From JAWKWH01 sp963669285 (GTDB lineage Bacteria > Pseudomonadota > Alphaproteobacteria > Rhizobiales > Rhizobiaceae): a DNA stretch of 64,000 bases. The notes beneath the pieces were generated by a model that saw nothing but the letters and a program-made list of their open reading frames with translations, was not told the DNA's origin and ran no database searches. The stretch lies in assembly GCA_963669285.2 (NCBI GenBank), contig CAXXSI010000003.1, positions 21,212 through 85,211 of the forward strand. Reading direction: 5' to 3'. Position 1 is the stretch's first letter, and each line of letters starts with the position of its first letter. Made by a program: the position numbers and the translations under genes. Below, piece after piece: positions 1 to 10,550 of the stretch.

Positions 1-31
1 GTGTTTCAACCATACTGGTTTCTAAAGCGCA

Positions 32-751
32 CTATCGGCCCTTCTTTTTGCGAATGCGCAATGGTCCGTTGGATTTGTCGATCTCATAGGCACCCGTCGC
101 TTCGATAAGGTTGCTGAGCTTGGCGCTGCCATAGGTGCGCGAATCGAATTCGGGGTGACTCGCAACAAGTTGGCTGCCGATCCGCGTCAACAAATACCAC
201 TCATCGTCGTCGGGAATGTCGAGGATGGCCTTGTTAATTAAGGGGATGGCTTTTGTCGGCGGCTGCTTTTTGACGAGCGTGCCCGCGGGTTTTTCTTCAG
301 TGATGTCGCTGGCCAGGTTTTCTATGAAGATGAAGCGCTTGCAGGCTTTCTGAAACGCAGAAGGCGTTTTCTTTTCGCCTATCCCGATAACATCGAGACC
401 CTGTTCGCGGATGCGGCTGGCAAGTCGGGTAAAATCGCTGTCCGACGAGACCAGAACGAAGCCGTTAAAACGACCCGAAAGCAAGAGATCCATCGCATCA
501 ATGACCAAAGCGATATCAGAAGAGTTTTTACCCGTTGTGTTGGCAAATTGCTGGTGGGGCACAATCCCGAGTGCCGCCAGCTTGCTTGCCCAGCCTTTCA
601 ATCGTGTGCCAGAGAAATCTCCATAAATTCTTCGGACACCCGCTTCGCCAAACTTCGCAACCTCCGCAAAAATCTCGTCTGCAACCTTTGGCGAAGTATT
701 ATCCGCGTCGATGAGGACCGCGAGAAGCGGCATTTCGCGATCTGAGGCCAA
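32..751 (-). CDS. NYN-domain / LOTUS (OST-HTH) protein
   Basis: A 239-residue protein with two recognisable parts. Residues 8-145 look like a NYN (LabA/PIN-like) nuclease domain: acidic motifs LIDADN at 13-18, an Asp pair around D79/D85, and SSDSDF at 102-107, the positions that bind metal in this fold. Residues 165-236 resemble an OST-HTH/LOTUS domain (GSQLVASHPEFD then YGSAKLSNLIE), which in other proteins binds RNA or partner proteins. The combination suggests an RNA-processing or RNA-binding factor, but no substrate can be named from sequence. It stands alone, with 110 bp before the next gene upstream in the window. Domain calls are from motif recognition; biochemical role is inference. 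Confidence 0.8.
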   Translation of the reverse strand: MASDREMPLLAVLIDADNTSPKVADEIFAEVAKFGEAGVRRIYGDFSGTRLKGWASKLAALGIVPHQQFANTTGKNSSDIALVIDAMDLLLSGRFNGFVLVSSDSDFTRLASRIREQGLDVIGIGEKKTPSAFQKACKRFIFIENLASDITEEKPAGTLVKKQPPTKAIPLINKAILDIPDDDEWYLLTRIGSQLVASHPEFDSRTYGSAKLSNLIEATGAYEIDKSNGPLRIRKKKGR

Positions 752-861
752 TTTACGCGTTCCCTTGATGTCACGGCGCTACGTAAATCGGAACGCTGCA
801 CTGTTCAAGTCGTGGATGCAATCCGGATTATCTGTGCAATTTCTAACAGTGGTTGCCCTTT

Positions 862-1266
862 TCACTTTGGATACCATGTTTCCGTCGCGATCTTTTTCGA
901 ACCACCGTAGGTCCATACGCCCTGCCACGAACCATCCTTTTGCTCGAAATAGAACGCCTGACCGAAACTGTTGCCGGACACATAGCCGATGGATATCGAG
1001 GTGTCTTCGGAATGGGCCGGTCCCACCGTATAGCGGCCTTTTTGGACCAGTGCTCCGAGGCCGGTTCCGACAAAGCGTGTGCCGGCGATATCCCAGACGA
1101 CTTTGTAGGTTTCACCCGTGCGTGTCACCGAGACGGTACCGCGGTACTCTCCACCCGAATCCGGGTTGGTACCGACCACATTGTAACGCCCCGTCGGATC
1201 CGCCCATGATGCGGTCGTCAGCAAGGCCAAACCGGCAGTCGCGGCCAGCAATCGTGAGTTCAACAT
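862..1266 (-). CDS. small exported protein of unknown function
   Basis: 134 residues starting with a clear Sec signal peptide (MLNSRLLAATAGLALL, cleavage probably after ASWA at 19-22). The mature part is a compact, Gly- and Tyr-rich beta-type sequence with motifs such as DPTGRYNVVGTNPDSG, YKVVWDIAGTRFVGTG and DGSWQGVWTYGG, as in fibronectin-binding-like or avidin-like small exported barrels. It begins one base after the stop of the formaldehyde dehydrogenase gene on the same strand, so the two are almost certainly co-transcribed. I do not recognise a characterised family. A periplasmic role linked to aldehyde or glutathione metabolism is only a guess from position. Confidence 0.75.
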   Translation of the reverse strand: MLNSRLLAATAGLALLTTASWADPTGRYNVVGTNPDSGGEYRGTVSVTRTGETYKVVWDIAGTRFVGTGLGALVQKGRYTVGPAHSEDTSISIGYVSGNSFGQAFYFEQKDGSWQGVWTYGGSKKIATETWYPK

Positions 1267-1267
1267 T

Positions 1268-2377
<1,110 letters not shown>

Positions 2378-2557
2378 GGATTATCCTCCGGACTGAATTC
2401 TCACCAGCTTTTCAGTTTTTCGAAGCCGATTCAACCCGTTCTTCCAAACCACGGGGATTGGAGTGGCGACGATCGTCGCAATTTCGAACAGGCGATAAAA
2501 CCGCTTGCCTACAGGGCTACGGAGAAGCAATCTCGGATAATTCGGTGGGAGACAAAC

Positions 2558-3496
2558 ATGGCAGCCGGTGAACAAAACGCCGTGGCGCTTGGCAGTGATC
2601 ATGCCCGTGGCATGGCGATTATGACGATTGCCATGCTGATCCTGCCGTTGATGGACGTTATCGGCAAATGGCTCGCGACCGTCGATCAGTTGTCGCCCGG
2701 GCAAATTGCCCTGTCACGCTTTGCGGTGCAGTTCGCTGTCCTTGTACCCGTTGTCTGCATCTCGCTGGGCGTCAGATCGCTGCGACCGAAGCATTTTTGG
2801 GCCAATATGCTGCGCGGCGCCCTGTTGGGACTGGCCAGCCTGTTCTTTTTTGTCGCCGTCAAATACATGCCCGTGGCCGACGCGATTGCGGTCTTTTTCA
2901 TAGAACCGCTGATTCTGGTCGCGCTTTCGGCGGTTTTTCTCGGCGAACAGGTTGGTTGGCGCCGCCGAATAGCGGTTTTTGCCGGTTTTGTCGGTGCGCT
3001 GATTGTCATTCAACCGTCCTACGCGCTGTTTGGTCCGATATCGCTCCTGCCGTTGTGCACGGCGTTCTTGTTCTCGTTCTATCTGATCCTCAACAAGCGC
3101 CTGTCGATCGATGATGATCCGGTCGTGATGCAATATGTCGCCGGTGCCGGTGCGACGGTGACTTTGGGAATTGCCGTTCTTGGCGGTACGTGGCTGGGCA
3201 TGCAGGACATGACACCGGCAATGCCGCACTACACCGTCTCCTGGCTGCTGCTTGTCATCGTCGGACTGCTCTCTGCCGGCGGCCACCTGATGGTCGTTCA
3301 GGCGTTTCGATATGCTCAGGCTTCTCTGCTGGCGCCGTTTCAGTATTTCGAGATTGTTACCGCCGCCACCTTCGGTCTCTTGCTGTTTGGTGATTTTCCC
3401 ACACTATCAAAATGGTTGGGTATTGCGATCATCATCGCATCTGGGCTTTACACCTTCTGGCGTGAACGCGAAGTCAGGTCCGGGGAGACTGATTGA
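2558..3496 (+). CDS. DMT/EamA-family transporter
   Basis: 312 residues from the ATG at 2558, which has a good GGGAG Shine-Dalgarno just upstream (2547-2551). Reading further upstream in frame gives a non-conserved extension over the divergent promoter region, so this start is preferred. The protein has about ten hydrophobic segments arranged as two EamA repeats of five helices, with the usual features IALSRF after helix 2 and FFIEPLILVALSAVFLGE in the first repeat and a matching PFQYFEIVTAATFGLLLFGD in the second. Family members export amino acids, metabolites or drugs; the substrate is not predictable. It is followed directly by the small channel-like gene. Confidence 0.9.
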   Translation: MAAGEQNAVALGSDHARGMAIMTIAMLILPLMDVIGKWLATVDQLSPGQIALSRFAVQFAVLVPVVCISLGVRSLRPKHFWANMLRGALLGLASLFFFVAVKYMPVADAIAVFFIEPLILVALSAVFLGEQVGWRRRIAVFAGFVGALIVIQPSYALFGPISLLPLCTAFLFSFYLILNKRLSIDDDPVVMQYVAGAGATVTLGIAVLGGTWLGMQDMTPAMPHYTVSWLLLVIVGLLSAGGHLMVVQAFRYAQASLLAPFQYFEIVTAATFGLLLFGDFPTLSKWLGIAIIIASGLYTFWREREVRSGETD

Positions 3497-3498
3497 AC

Positions 3499-3930
3499 AT
3501 GCTGATCAATATCGTTGCGGGCACTTTCATCGTTGCGTTGACCGTCGGCATCCACACGTTCGGACTGATCGGAGTTACCCACGCGATGAGTTGGCTGGTG
3601 AACAGGTTTCGCATGCACGGCCGCCGCAGCAGGGTCGTTGCCATGATCACCGTTGTTTTCGGACTGTTTGTCGTGCTCATGATTGAAGTGTTGTTGTGGG
3701 CGGTGGGATATCATGTCGTTGACGCTTTCCCCGACTTCGAGACGTCCTTGTATTTCTCGGCGTCGACCTTCTCCACGCTTGGCATCGGCGATCTTGTGCC
3801 GCCGGTTGAATGGAGATTGGCGGCCGCCATCGAAGGCATCAACGGATTTTTGCTCATCGGTTGGTCGACGGCCTATCTTGTCGCCGCGTCGACCCGCGTT
3901 GGTCCATTCCGTTCAGGCGAGCATTTCTAG
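3499..3930 (+). CDS. two-TM ion-channel-like protein (K+ channel pore motif)
   Basis: 143 residues from the ATG at 3499; a TTG six bases earlier overlaps the transporter stop and is a less likely start given the SD GGGGAG at 3482-3487. Two or three hydrophobic helices flank a pore-loop-like segment SASTFSTLGIGDLVPP, which resembles the potassium channel selectivity filter (TxGxGD) with Leu-Gly-Ile-Gly-Asp in place of Val-Gly-Tyr-Gly-Asp. That fits the Ion_trans_2 family, though selectivity for potassium cannot be assumed. The gene starts two bases after the transporter stop, so they form a two-gene unit. Function in the cell is unknown. Confidence 0.8.
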   Translation: MLINIVAGTFIVALTVGIHTFGLIGVTHAMSWLVNRFRMHGRRSRVVAMITVVFGLFVVLMIEVLLWAVGYHVVDAFPDFETSLYFSASTFSTLGIGDLVPPVEWRLAAAIEGINGFLLIGWSTAYLVAASTRVGPFRSGEHF

Positions 3931-4027
3931 CGCTGAGTATGCGGATTAGACCATTGGTTTATTAGCCCTTCGTCGGCTTGAGCGGGTGATCGCTTGCTCA
4001 TAAAAGTACGGCAACGGAGATGGCCGA

Positions 4028-6040
4028 ATGTTCAAGAAGATCCTGATTGCAAACCGCGGCGAGATTGCCTGCCGTGTCATCAAATCGGCGCGCGATATGG
4101 GGATCAAGACAGTCGCGGTTCACTCGGACGCCGATCGGGACGCCGTGCACGTCGAAATGGCGGATGAGGCCGTGCATATCGGCCCACCGGCGGCCTCGGA
4201 AAGTTATCTCGTTGCTGAGAAGATATTGGAGGCATGCAAGCAAACCGGTGCCGAGGCGGTGCATCCCGGTTACGGATTCCTGTCCGAACGGGCGTCGTTT
4301 TGCGAAGCGCTCGAGGCCGAAGGAATTGCGTTTGTCGGTCCCAAACCCAAGGCAATCAATGCCATGGGTGACAAGATTACCTCCAAGAAGATCGCCGCCG
4401 ATGCAGGCGTTTCGACCGTTCCCGGCTTCATGGGATTGATCGACGATGCCGACCATGCGGCCAAAATAGCTGCCGAAATCGGTTATCCGGTCATGATCAA
4501 GGCCTCCGCCGGCGGCGGCGGCAAGGGCATGCGGATTGCCTGGAATGACGATGAGGCGCGCGAAGGATTTGAGCGCTCGAAATCGGAGGCCGCATCCTCG
4601 TTTGGCGACGACAGGATATTCATTGAGAAGTTCGTCGAACAGCCGCGTCACATCGAGATACAGGTTTTGGGCGACAGCCACGGAAATTGCATCTACCTAG
4701 GCGAGCGGGAGTGTTCGATCCAACGCCGCAATCAGAAGGTAGTCGAAGAAGCGCCATCGCCGTTTCTTGACGAGAAAACCCGCAAGGCCATGGGCGAGCA
4801 GGCATGCGCGCTCGCCATGGCGGTCGATTACCAGAGCGCGGGCACCGTTGAGTTTATCGTCGACAAGGACCGCAATTTCTACTTTCTCGAAATGAACACC
4901 AGGCTACAGGTTGAACATCCGGTGACTGAACTGATCACCGGTGTTGATCTGGTTGAGCAGATGATCCGGGTCGCGGCAGGCGAGAAACTCGAACTCACTC
5001 AGGATGATATAAAGCTCAATGGTTGGGCCGTGGAGAGCAGGCTTTATGCGGAGGATCCATACCGCAATTTCCTTCCATCAATCGGACGGCTGACCCGTTA
5101 CCGCCCACCCGAAGAGGGCCAGCACGGCGACATCATTGTAAGAAATGATACCGGTGTCACCGAGGGGTCGGAAATATCGATGTTCTACGATCCCATGATC
5201 GCCAAGCTGTGCACCTGGGCGCCGTCAAGGCCGCAGGCGATCGACGCCATGGCGCAAGCGCTGGATACATTCGTCATCGACGGGATCGAACACAACATCC
5301 CGTTCCTTGCCGCTTTGATGCAGCATCCGCGCTGGAGGGATGGCCGCATATCGACGGCTTTCATTGATGAAGAATATCCCGACGGGTTTGCGCCGGTCGA
5401 ACCGGGCAAGGAAGACCTCAAGGTGTTGGCCTCGATCGCTCTTGCCGTCGAACTGCTGCGCAAGGATCGTCTGGACCGGCATACTGGAAGATTGGCGCCG
5501 CACCAAGGTACGCTTCGCCGGCAATGGGTAGTCAAGGTTGATGACCATTATGTCGATATCGAAATCACCGATGGAAGTGTCAGCATCCCTCTGGAGCTTG
5601 AAATTTCTGTACGAGGTTCAGCCCCAAAATGCGTGTCCTCGAACTGGAAACCTGGCGCGGCGGTGTGGCACGGGCATGTGGGCTCGCGCGCGACCTCCGC
5701 GCAGGTGCGTACCGTTCTCAACGGCATCTCGATCGCTTGGAGGGGATTATCTGTTCGCGCCCGCGCCATGTCGCCCGACATCGCCGCGCTTGACAAGTTG
5801 ATGCCGGTCAAGGAACCGCCTGACACGTCCAAAATGCTGCTCTGCCCGATGCCGGGCCTGGTGGTTTCGATCTCTGTCGAGGAAGGCCAGGAAGTCAAAG
5901 CCGGCGACACGCTTGCCGTTGTTGAGGCCATGAAGATGGAAAACGTGTTGCGTGCTGAACGCGACCTGACTGTGTCGAAGCTGAATGCTGAACCTGGCGA
6001 TAGCCTGGCGGTCGATGCCGTGATCATGGAATTCGCCTGA
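4028..6040 (+). CDS. pccA: biotin-dependent acyl-CoA carboxylase alpha subunit (propionyl-CoA carboxylase type)
   Basis: 670 residues with the full alpha-subunit layout. Biotin carboxylase N-domain (ILIANRGEIACRVIKSARDM), ATP-grasp (IKASAGGGGKGMRIAW, about 158-173; EMNTRLQVEHPVTE), biotin carboxylase C-domain, a BT-like linker, then a biotinyl domain with EAMKMEN near 633-639, in which K636 carries biotin. It carboxylates biotin with bicarbonate and ATP; a separate beta subunit transfers the carboxyl to the acyl-CoA. No beta gene lies in this window. Sequence and architecture are closest to PccA; methylcrotonyl-CoA carboxylase alpha is the main alternative. The birA gene at 28914 encodes the ligase that would biotinylate it and mce at 31379 the next step of propionate breakdown. 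Confidence 0.88.
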   Translation: MFKKILIANRGEIACRVIKSARDMGIKTVAVHSDADRDAVHVEMADEAVHIGPPAASESYLVAEKILEACKQTGAEAVHPGYGFLSERASFCEALEAEGIAFVGPKPKAINAMGDKITSKKIAADAGVSTVPGFMGLIDDADHAAKIAAEIGYPVMIKASAGGGGKGMRIAWNDDEAREGFERSKSEAASSFGDDRIFIEKFVEQPRHIEIQVLGDSHGNCIYLGERECSIQRRNQKVVEEAPSPFLDEKTRKAMGEQACALAMAVDYQSAGTVEFIVDKDRNFYFLEMNTRLQVEHPVTELITGVDLVEQMIRVAAGEKLELTQDDIKLNGWAVESRLYAEDPYRNFLPSIGRLTRYRPPEEGQHGDIIVRNDTGVTEGSEISMFYDPMIAKLCTWAPSRPQAIDAMAQALDTFVIDGIEHNIPFLAALMQHPRWRDGRISTAFIDEEYPDGFAPVEPGKEDLKVLASIALAVELLRKDRLDRHTGRLAPHQGTLRRQWVVKVDDHYVDIEITDGSVSIPLELEISVRGSAPKCVSSNWKPGAAVWHGHVGSRATSAQVRTVLNGISIAWRGLSVRARAMSPDIAALDKLMPVKEPPDTSKMLLCPMPGLVVSISVEEGQEVKAGDTLAVVEAMKMENVLRAERDLTVSKLNAEPGDSLAVDAVIMEFA

Positions 6041-6161
6041 TTTAATGGCTTCTGTCAGCTTATGGTTGACCAAGTAGGCTCTTCTTTTGCCGCAATTTGA
6101 ATGGTCTAATTAAGCATTCCTGCAGCAAAGTGGATTAATCTGCCACTCCGGTGGGAGCGGC

Positions 6162-7424
6162 GTGATTTTGTCTAGCGCAATGATCTACATATTGGTCGGA
6201 TTCAATCTCGGCCTTATTTTCGTGCTGATGGCGGCGCCAATCGGCGTGCGGACATTTAGCATCACGCGAACAGTCAACGCTTCCAGGAAACGAATATGGA
6301 GTGCATTGTGGCCGCTGGGCGACGATGCAAACTGGTCGGGTGAAATTGTCAGCGCGGTTGGATCCGGCGAACACGCATGGCTTGAGCTGTCTCATGAGGG
6401 CCGGGACGGAAAACCAATCCGCAGGCATGTCCGTTTCGACAATGTTGTCGATGAAACCCGCTTCACCATGCAGGTGCTTGACGATTCGTCGCTGGATTAT
6501 TCGTTTTGGGCAAACTATCGCGCCGAAGTCGGTCTGTCCGATGGCGAGGACGGAAAAACGCAGATTACCCTGTGCCGTACCGATCGCTATCGCGGTCTAG
6601 CCTTCATGATTTTCCGCTATTTCGCCGCCAGACGGGAGCTGACGAAGCTCGACAAATGGGTAGAGACTGGAGAATACCAAAAAGGCGGCATTTTCGAACA
6701 CCCGGCAACACAGATCGGTTTTGCCGTGTTTTCCGCTTTCCTTTTGTGGCCGCTGTTCGGGCTTACTTTGCAGGGGCTTGTGTTTGCTTCGGCATTGACC
6801 GTGGTGGTCGCCTTGCACGAATTGGGTCACATGGCCGCATTCAGGCTCATGGGTCACAAGTCCGCACGCATGATATTCATACCCTTGCTCGGCGGAATAG
6901 CCATCGGCGGACGGCCCTATGACAGCCGTTTCGAGGTTGCATTCTCTGCGTTGATGGGAGCTGGGTTTTCGGCCTTCTTCGTCCCTCTTGCCATTTTTGG
7001 CAGCAACGTGGCTGCATCGGCCGGCATGCCCAATATCGCGACCACCCTGGTCGTCTTTGGTGTGTTCATAGGTTTCTTCAATCTCGCCAACCTGGTGCCG
7101 GTTTGGAAATTTGACGGCGGGCAGGTGCTTCGGCAGATCTGCCCCAATCCGTTCGTGCTGGCAATTGCCTCGTTCGCACTTCTGGCGGCGTTCCTGGGCG
7201 TCGGTCACTTGATCGGTATTCGCCCCGAATTGCTCTTTGGCGCCGGTGCGGTTGTCGCAATTTTAAGCTTGATGACCACCAATAGCGGGGTCAAGCCGCG
7301 CCACGAGCTGAAGCCGATCATGACCACCGAGAGATATGCCTTGGCATCTGCGCTGGTGGCGGTGTTTGCCATCCACGCCAATAGCATATTCTGGGCGACC
7401 ACAAGCCTGGCGGCAGCCGGCTGA
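6162..7424 (+). CDS. M50 (site-2-protease-like) membrane metallopeptidase with N-terminal SRPBCC domain
   Basis: 420 residues from a GTG at 6162 with GGGAG just upstream; an ATG at 6180 is a possible later start. One N-terminal helix (8-26) is followed by a soluble region (about 31-165) that looks like an SRPBCC/START-type hydrophobic-ligand domain (FSITRTVNASRKRIWSAL). From about 185 the protein is polytopic, with the zinc motif HELGH at 219-223 and the second-ligand motif NLVPVWKFDGG at 310-320, the hallmarks of intramembrane M50 proteases. Both catalytic motifs are intact. No PDZ domain is present; the SRPBCC part may replace it as the sensing or substrate-selecting module (inference). Monocistronic. 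Confidence 0.85.
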   Translation: MILSSAMIYILVGFNLGLIFVLMAAPIGVRTFSITRTVNASRKRIWSALWPLGDDANWSGEIVSAVGSGEHAWLELSHEGRDGKPIRRHVRFDNVVDETRFTMQVLDDSSLDYSFWANYRAEVGLSDGEDGKTQITLCRTDRYRGLAFMIFRYFAARRELTKLDKWVETGEYQKGGIFEHPATQIGFAVFSAFLLWPLFGLTLQGLVFASALTVVVALHELGHMAAFRLMGHKSARMIFIPLLGGIAIGGRPYDSRFEVAFSALMGAGFSAFFVPLAIFGSNVAASAGMPNIATTLVVFGVFIGFFNLANLVPVWKFDGGQVLRQICPNPFVLAIASFALLAAFLGVGHLIGIRPELLFGAGAVVAILSLMTTNSGVKPRHELKPIMTTERYALASALVAVFAIHANSIFWATTSLAAAG

Positions 7425-7465
7425 CCGGTCCCGCAAGCTAGAGCCCTTTTTGATCGTATTCTGCT

Positions 7466-9220
7466 TCAATCACCGGCGGCAACGCCTTCACGACGCGGAT
7501 CAGCGCCGCCTTCAATACCCGCTTCGGTAAAGGCGATTACGTGAAGTCCCGAATTCAAGGCGCGGGCCTTCACAGTAAATCCTAACGCTTCCAGCTCGGG
7601 CATCATCGCTTCTGCAGGCGTCCCCGCTTCTATGTCATAGCGACCGAAACGGTTGGTCAAATGCGGCAGCGAAACCGCCTCCTGTGGGTTCATGTTCCAG
7701 TCAATCAGTGCGACGATCGTTTTTGCGACATAGGGAATGATATTGGAGCCGCCCGGCGAACCCAAGGCGTAAACAGGTTTTCCGTCTTTCAGGATTATGG
7801 TTGGCGACATCGATGAACGGGGCCTCTTGCCCGGCTCTACCCGGTTGGCGATGGCGTTGCCGTCCTTAGCCGAAACGAACGAAAAATCGGTAAGTTGGTT
7901 GTTCAGCAGAAATCCCGCGGCCATCAAACGGGCGCCAAAGCCGTTCTCGATCGACGATGTCATCGATGCGATATTGCCCTGTGCGTCGACGATGACGAAA
8001 TGCGTCGTCGAAGGAAGTTCCAGATCCAGACCATCGATACGCAGCTCGGCCTTGTCCCATGGCGGCTCACCTGGTGCGACATCGCTTTGCTGCAGGGCAT
8101 CCTGTCTGATCAGAAGGGTTGAGCGGGTTGCCAGATAATCACCGTCCAACAGCCCGGAGGGGATTTTGACAAAATCGCTGTCGGCCATGTAGCGGCCGCG
8201 ATCGGCGAAAGCCAGACGCGTCGCGTCCCCCAATATTCGCCAGGCGACCGGATCCTCCGGACCCAACTGCGCCAGGTCGAAAGGTTCGATCATGGCCAGG
8301 ATCTGACCGACTGTCAGCGCACCGGAGGAGGGCGGTCCCATACCGCACACTTCGTATTCGCGGTAGGGCGCGCATACAGGATCGCGCCATTTCGCCCGGT
8401 AATTCGCCAGATCCTCCGCCGTCAGCGCACCGGGATTTGAACCGTGAAGCTGCACCGCGTTGATGATCGCGTCTGAAATGGCGCCGGTGTAGAACGCATC
8501 CGGTCCGCTTTGGGCAATGGAGCGCATCGATTCGGCGTAGTCGATATTCTTGAGAATATCGCCTTCCTTGAGCGGCTCACCTGCCCGGTTGAAGAAATAG
8601 GCACGTGTGCTTGGTTGTCCGAATAAGCGCTTGCGGTCACGCTCGATCAGACTGGCAAGCCGGGCGGATACGGCAAAACCCTCTTCGGACAGTTTTGTCG
8701 CCGGATCGAAGAGGCTGTCCCAGGCTAGTTTTCCGTGGCGGCTGTGGATGAGTTCCATCAGCCGGACGACGCCTGGAACGCCGACGGAACGGCCGCCGAC
8801 TACGGCATCGAAAAATTCCAGCGGCTTTCCGTCATCGCCGATAAACAGATCCGTTGTTGCCGCTGACGGTGCTGTCTCACGTCCGTCAATGGTGGTAACC
8901 TGTCCTGTCTTGGCATCGTACCAGACCAGGAACCCGCCGCCGCCAATGCCTGATGATTGTGGCTCCACAAGCCCAAGTACCGTCTGCACGGTGATCAATG
9001 CGTCGGCTGCTGAACCGCCGCGTCGCAGCACATCAAGGCCGGCCTGGGTGGCGTGCGGATTTGCGGTCACGACCATCTGCCGCCGCGCTATCACCGGCGG
9101 TTTGGCGGCAATTCCGGTTTCGGCTTCCGGCGCCACGGCATCTGCGGCCTGTTGAGCCGGCGACATTGTAGGCACCATCAACAAAAGCGCCATCGCAGCA
9201 AAGGCAGACAAAGCGCGCAT
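7466..9220 (-). CDS. ggt: gamma-glutamyltransferase
   Basis: 584 residues with a signal peptide (1-22, ending MSPAQQ), so periplasmic. It is an Ntn-hydrolase precursor that cleaves itself and then hydrolyses or transfers the gamma-glutamyl group of glutathione. Seen: the large-subunit region VTANPHATQAGLDVLRRGGS, the glycine loop SSGIGGGGFLVW, the small-subunit start TTHFVIVDAQGN with nucleophile T405, the oxyanion and substrate-site stretch SSIENGFGARLMAAGFLLNN, and RPRSSMSPTIIL with SPGGSNII downstream. Length and motif order are normal. Its ATG shares one base with the stop of lipB upstream (TGATG at 9218-9222), so translation is coupled. Confidence 0.95.
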   Translation of the reverse strand: MRALSAFAAMALLLMVPTMSPAQQAADAVAPEAETGIAAKPPVIARRQMVVTANPHATQAGLDVLRRGGSAADALITVQTVLGLVEPQSSGIGGGGFLVWYDAKTGQVTTIDGRETAPSAATTDLFIGDDGKPLEFFDAVVGGRSVGVPGVVRLMELIHSRHGKLAWDSLFDPATKLSEEGFAVSARLASLIERDRKRLFGQPSTRAYFFNRAGEPLKEGDILKNIDYAESMRSIAQSGPDAFYTGAISDAIINAVQLHGSNPGALTAEDLANYRAKWRDPVCAPYREYEVCGMGPPSSGALTVGQILAMIEPFDLAQLGPEDPVAWRILGDATRLAFADRGRYMADSDFVKIPSGLLDGDYLATRSTLLIRQDALQQSDVAPGEPPWDKAELRIDGLDLELPSTTHFVIVDAQGNIASMTSSIENGFGARLMAAGFLLNNQLTDFSFVSAKDGNAIANRVEPGKRPRSSMSPTIILKDGKPVYALGSPGGSNIIPYVAKTIVALIDWNMNPQEAVSLPHLTNRFGRYDIEAGTPAEAMMPELEALGFTVKARALNSGLHVIAFTEAGIEGGADPRREGVAAGD

Positions 9221-9945
9221 CAGCTATCTCCCGTCTCGGAAACCGCTCCGAACACGTCTTCGAACGCGGCTTTCAGCGCAATATCGAGATCGGCCATGGT
9301 TACCGGCAATCCCAGATCAACCAGGCTGGTGACGCCGTAACCTTCGATCCCGCAAGGCACGATGCCACCGAAATGCGACAAATCCGGTTCGACATTGATT
9401 GCAATGCCGTGAAAACTGACCCATCGCCGCAATCGGATGCCAATGGCGGCAATCTTGTCTTCCGCAGGTGAGCCGTCCGGCAGTGACGGGCGGTCGGGAC
9501 GGACCACCCATACGCCGACACGGTCATCGCGCCGCTCACCGCGTACGTTAAATGCGGCAAGTGTACGGATTATCCACTCTTCAAGCGCAGCCACAAAGGC
9601 TCGCACGTCTTCGCGCCGGCGTTTCAGATCAAGCATCACGTAGGCCACACGCTGGCCGGGCCCGTGATAGGTGTATTCACCGCCGCGCCCGGTATCGAAG
9701 ACCGGAAACCGATCCGGTTCGATCAGATCGGCCGATTTGGCGCTGGTCCCGGCGGAATAAAGTGGCGGGTGCTCGACGAGCCAGATCTGTTCGCAAGCCT
9801 TGCCGCGCCTGATCAGATCGGCTCTGGCCTCCATCGCACTGACGGCATCTGCATAACCGGTTAGACCCGGTGCGATGGTCCATTCCACCGGGGAATTGCC
9901 GGGTCTGGCAAGGAACGTATGAGGAAGATGGTCGCGCGAAAGCAT
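9220..9945 (-). CDS. lipB: octanoyl-[acyl-carrier-protein]:protein N-octanoyltransferase
   Basis: 241 residues. LipB moves octanoate from acyl carrier protein to the lipoyl domains of 2-oxoacid dehydrogenases and the glycine cleavage H protein; LipA then inserts sulfur. The family motifs are present: RGGEYTYHGPGQRVAYVMLD, the catalytic Lys in DKIAAIGIRLRRWVSFHG, and the catalytic Cys in GGIVPCGIEGYGV. It lies upstream of ggt with a one-base stop/start overlap, a functionally unrelated pairing. The gene ends the minus-strand block that faces tRNA-Val. Confidence 0.95.
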   Translation of the reverse strand: MLSRDHLPHTFLARPGNSPVEWTIAPGLTGYADAVSAMEARADLIRRGKACEQIWLVEHPPLYSAGTSAKSADLIEPDRFPVFDTGRGGEYTYHGPGQRVAYVMLDLKRRREDVRAFVAALEEWIIRTLAAFNVRGERRDDRVGVWVVRPDRPSLPDGSPAEDKIAAIGIRLRRWVSFHGIAINVEPDLSHFGGIVPCGIEGYGVTSLVDLGLPVTMADLDIALKAAFEDVFGAVSETGDS

Positions 9946-10036
9946 GATATCCGGCTATCAGATTGGATTTCCAGCAATATGGACCTGTGTCCACTTGCCG
10001 TCCAGCGCCGGCAGCAATCGAATTTTATGAAGCAAA

Positions 10037-10112
10037 TGGTGGGCGGTGAGAGACTCGAACTCCCGACATCCTCGGTGTAAACGAGGCGCTCTACCAGCTG
10101 AGCTAACCGCCC
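10037..10112 (-). tRNA. tRNA-Val (anticodon TAC)
   Basis: 76 nt on the minus strand including an encoded CCA (+ strand tgg at 10037-10039). Acceptor arm GGGCGGT pairs with ACCGCCC; the D arm contains GCTCAGCTGGTAGAGC; anticodon stem CCTCG/CGAGG encloses loop TTTACAC, giving anticodon TAC (Val, GUA codons); the T arm contains GGTTCGAGTC-type sequence GAGTTCGAGTCTC. All four arms fold without mismatches that matter. No unusual feature. Confidence 0.96.
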
Positions 10113-10339
10113 GGGACAAGATGGCGGTTGTGTAGTGTTTCGTCGCTGATTGCGCAAGGAAAAATTATCGGTTCCGGCAAGTCGCCCGACCGTACGCATT
10201 CGTCCCGTACAACCAAACTCGAACTGGAATTGGTAAGCGTGGAAAAAAAGACTGGTTGCGCTTGTTGACAGTCATCCGGGAAGCGCTTAATTCACCGCCC
10301 GTTGAAGCGGTTGTCGATTGTGCCCGTTTCGACAAATGC

Positions 10340-10416
10340 GCGGGTGTAGCTCAGTTGGTTAGAGTGCCGGCCTGTCACGCCGGAGGTCGCGGGTTCGAGT
10401 CCCGTCACTCGCGCCA
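10340..10416 (+). tRNA. tRNA-Asp (anticodon GTC)
   Basis: 77 nt with an encoded CCA at 10414-10416. Acceptor GCGGGTG pairs with CACTCGC (one G-T pair), discriminator G. D arm contains GCTCAGTTGGTTAGAG, anticodon stem CCGGC/GCCGG encloses CTGTCAC, giving GTC (Asp), and the T arm has GCGGGTTCGAGTCCCGT. It is transcribed away from tRNA-Val; the 227 bp between them hold no other gene that I can support. Confidence 0.97.
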
Positions 10417-10550
10417 TTTATTTCAAGAAAATCAATTGATTGCGATGACATCTTGAACCGAATCGCAGTTCTGTTGACCGGTTCGTTATGGTTAACCGCC
10501 GGTTAAGCTCGCCTCTGTATAAGGGTACCTCAGGCAAAAGAGGGCTCGAC

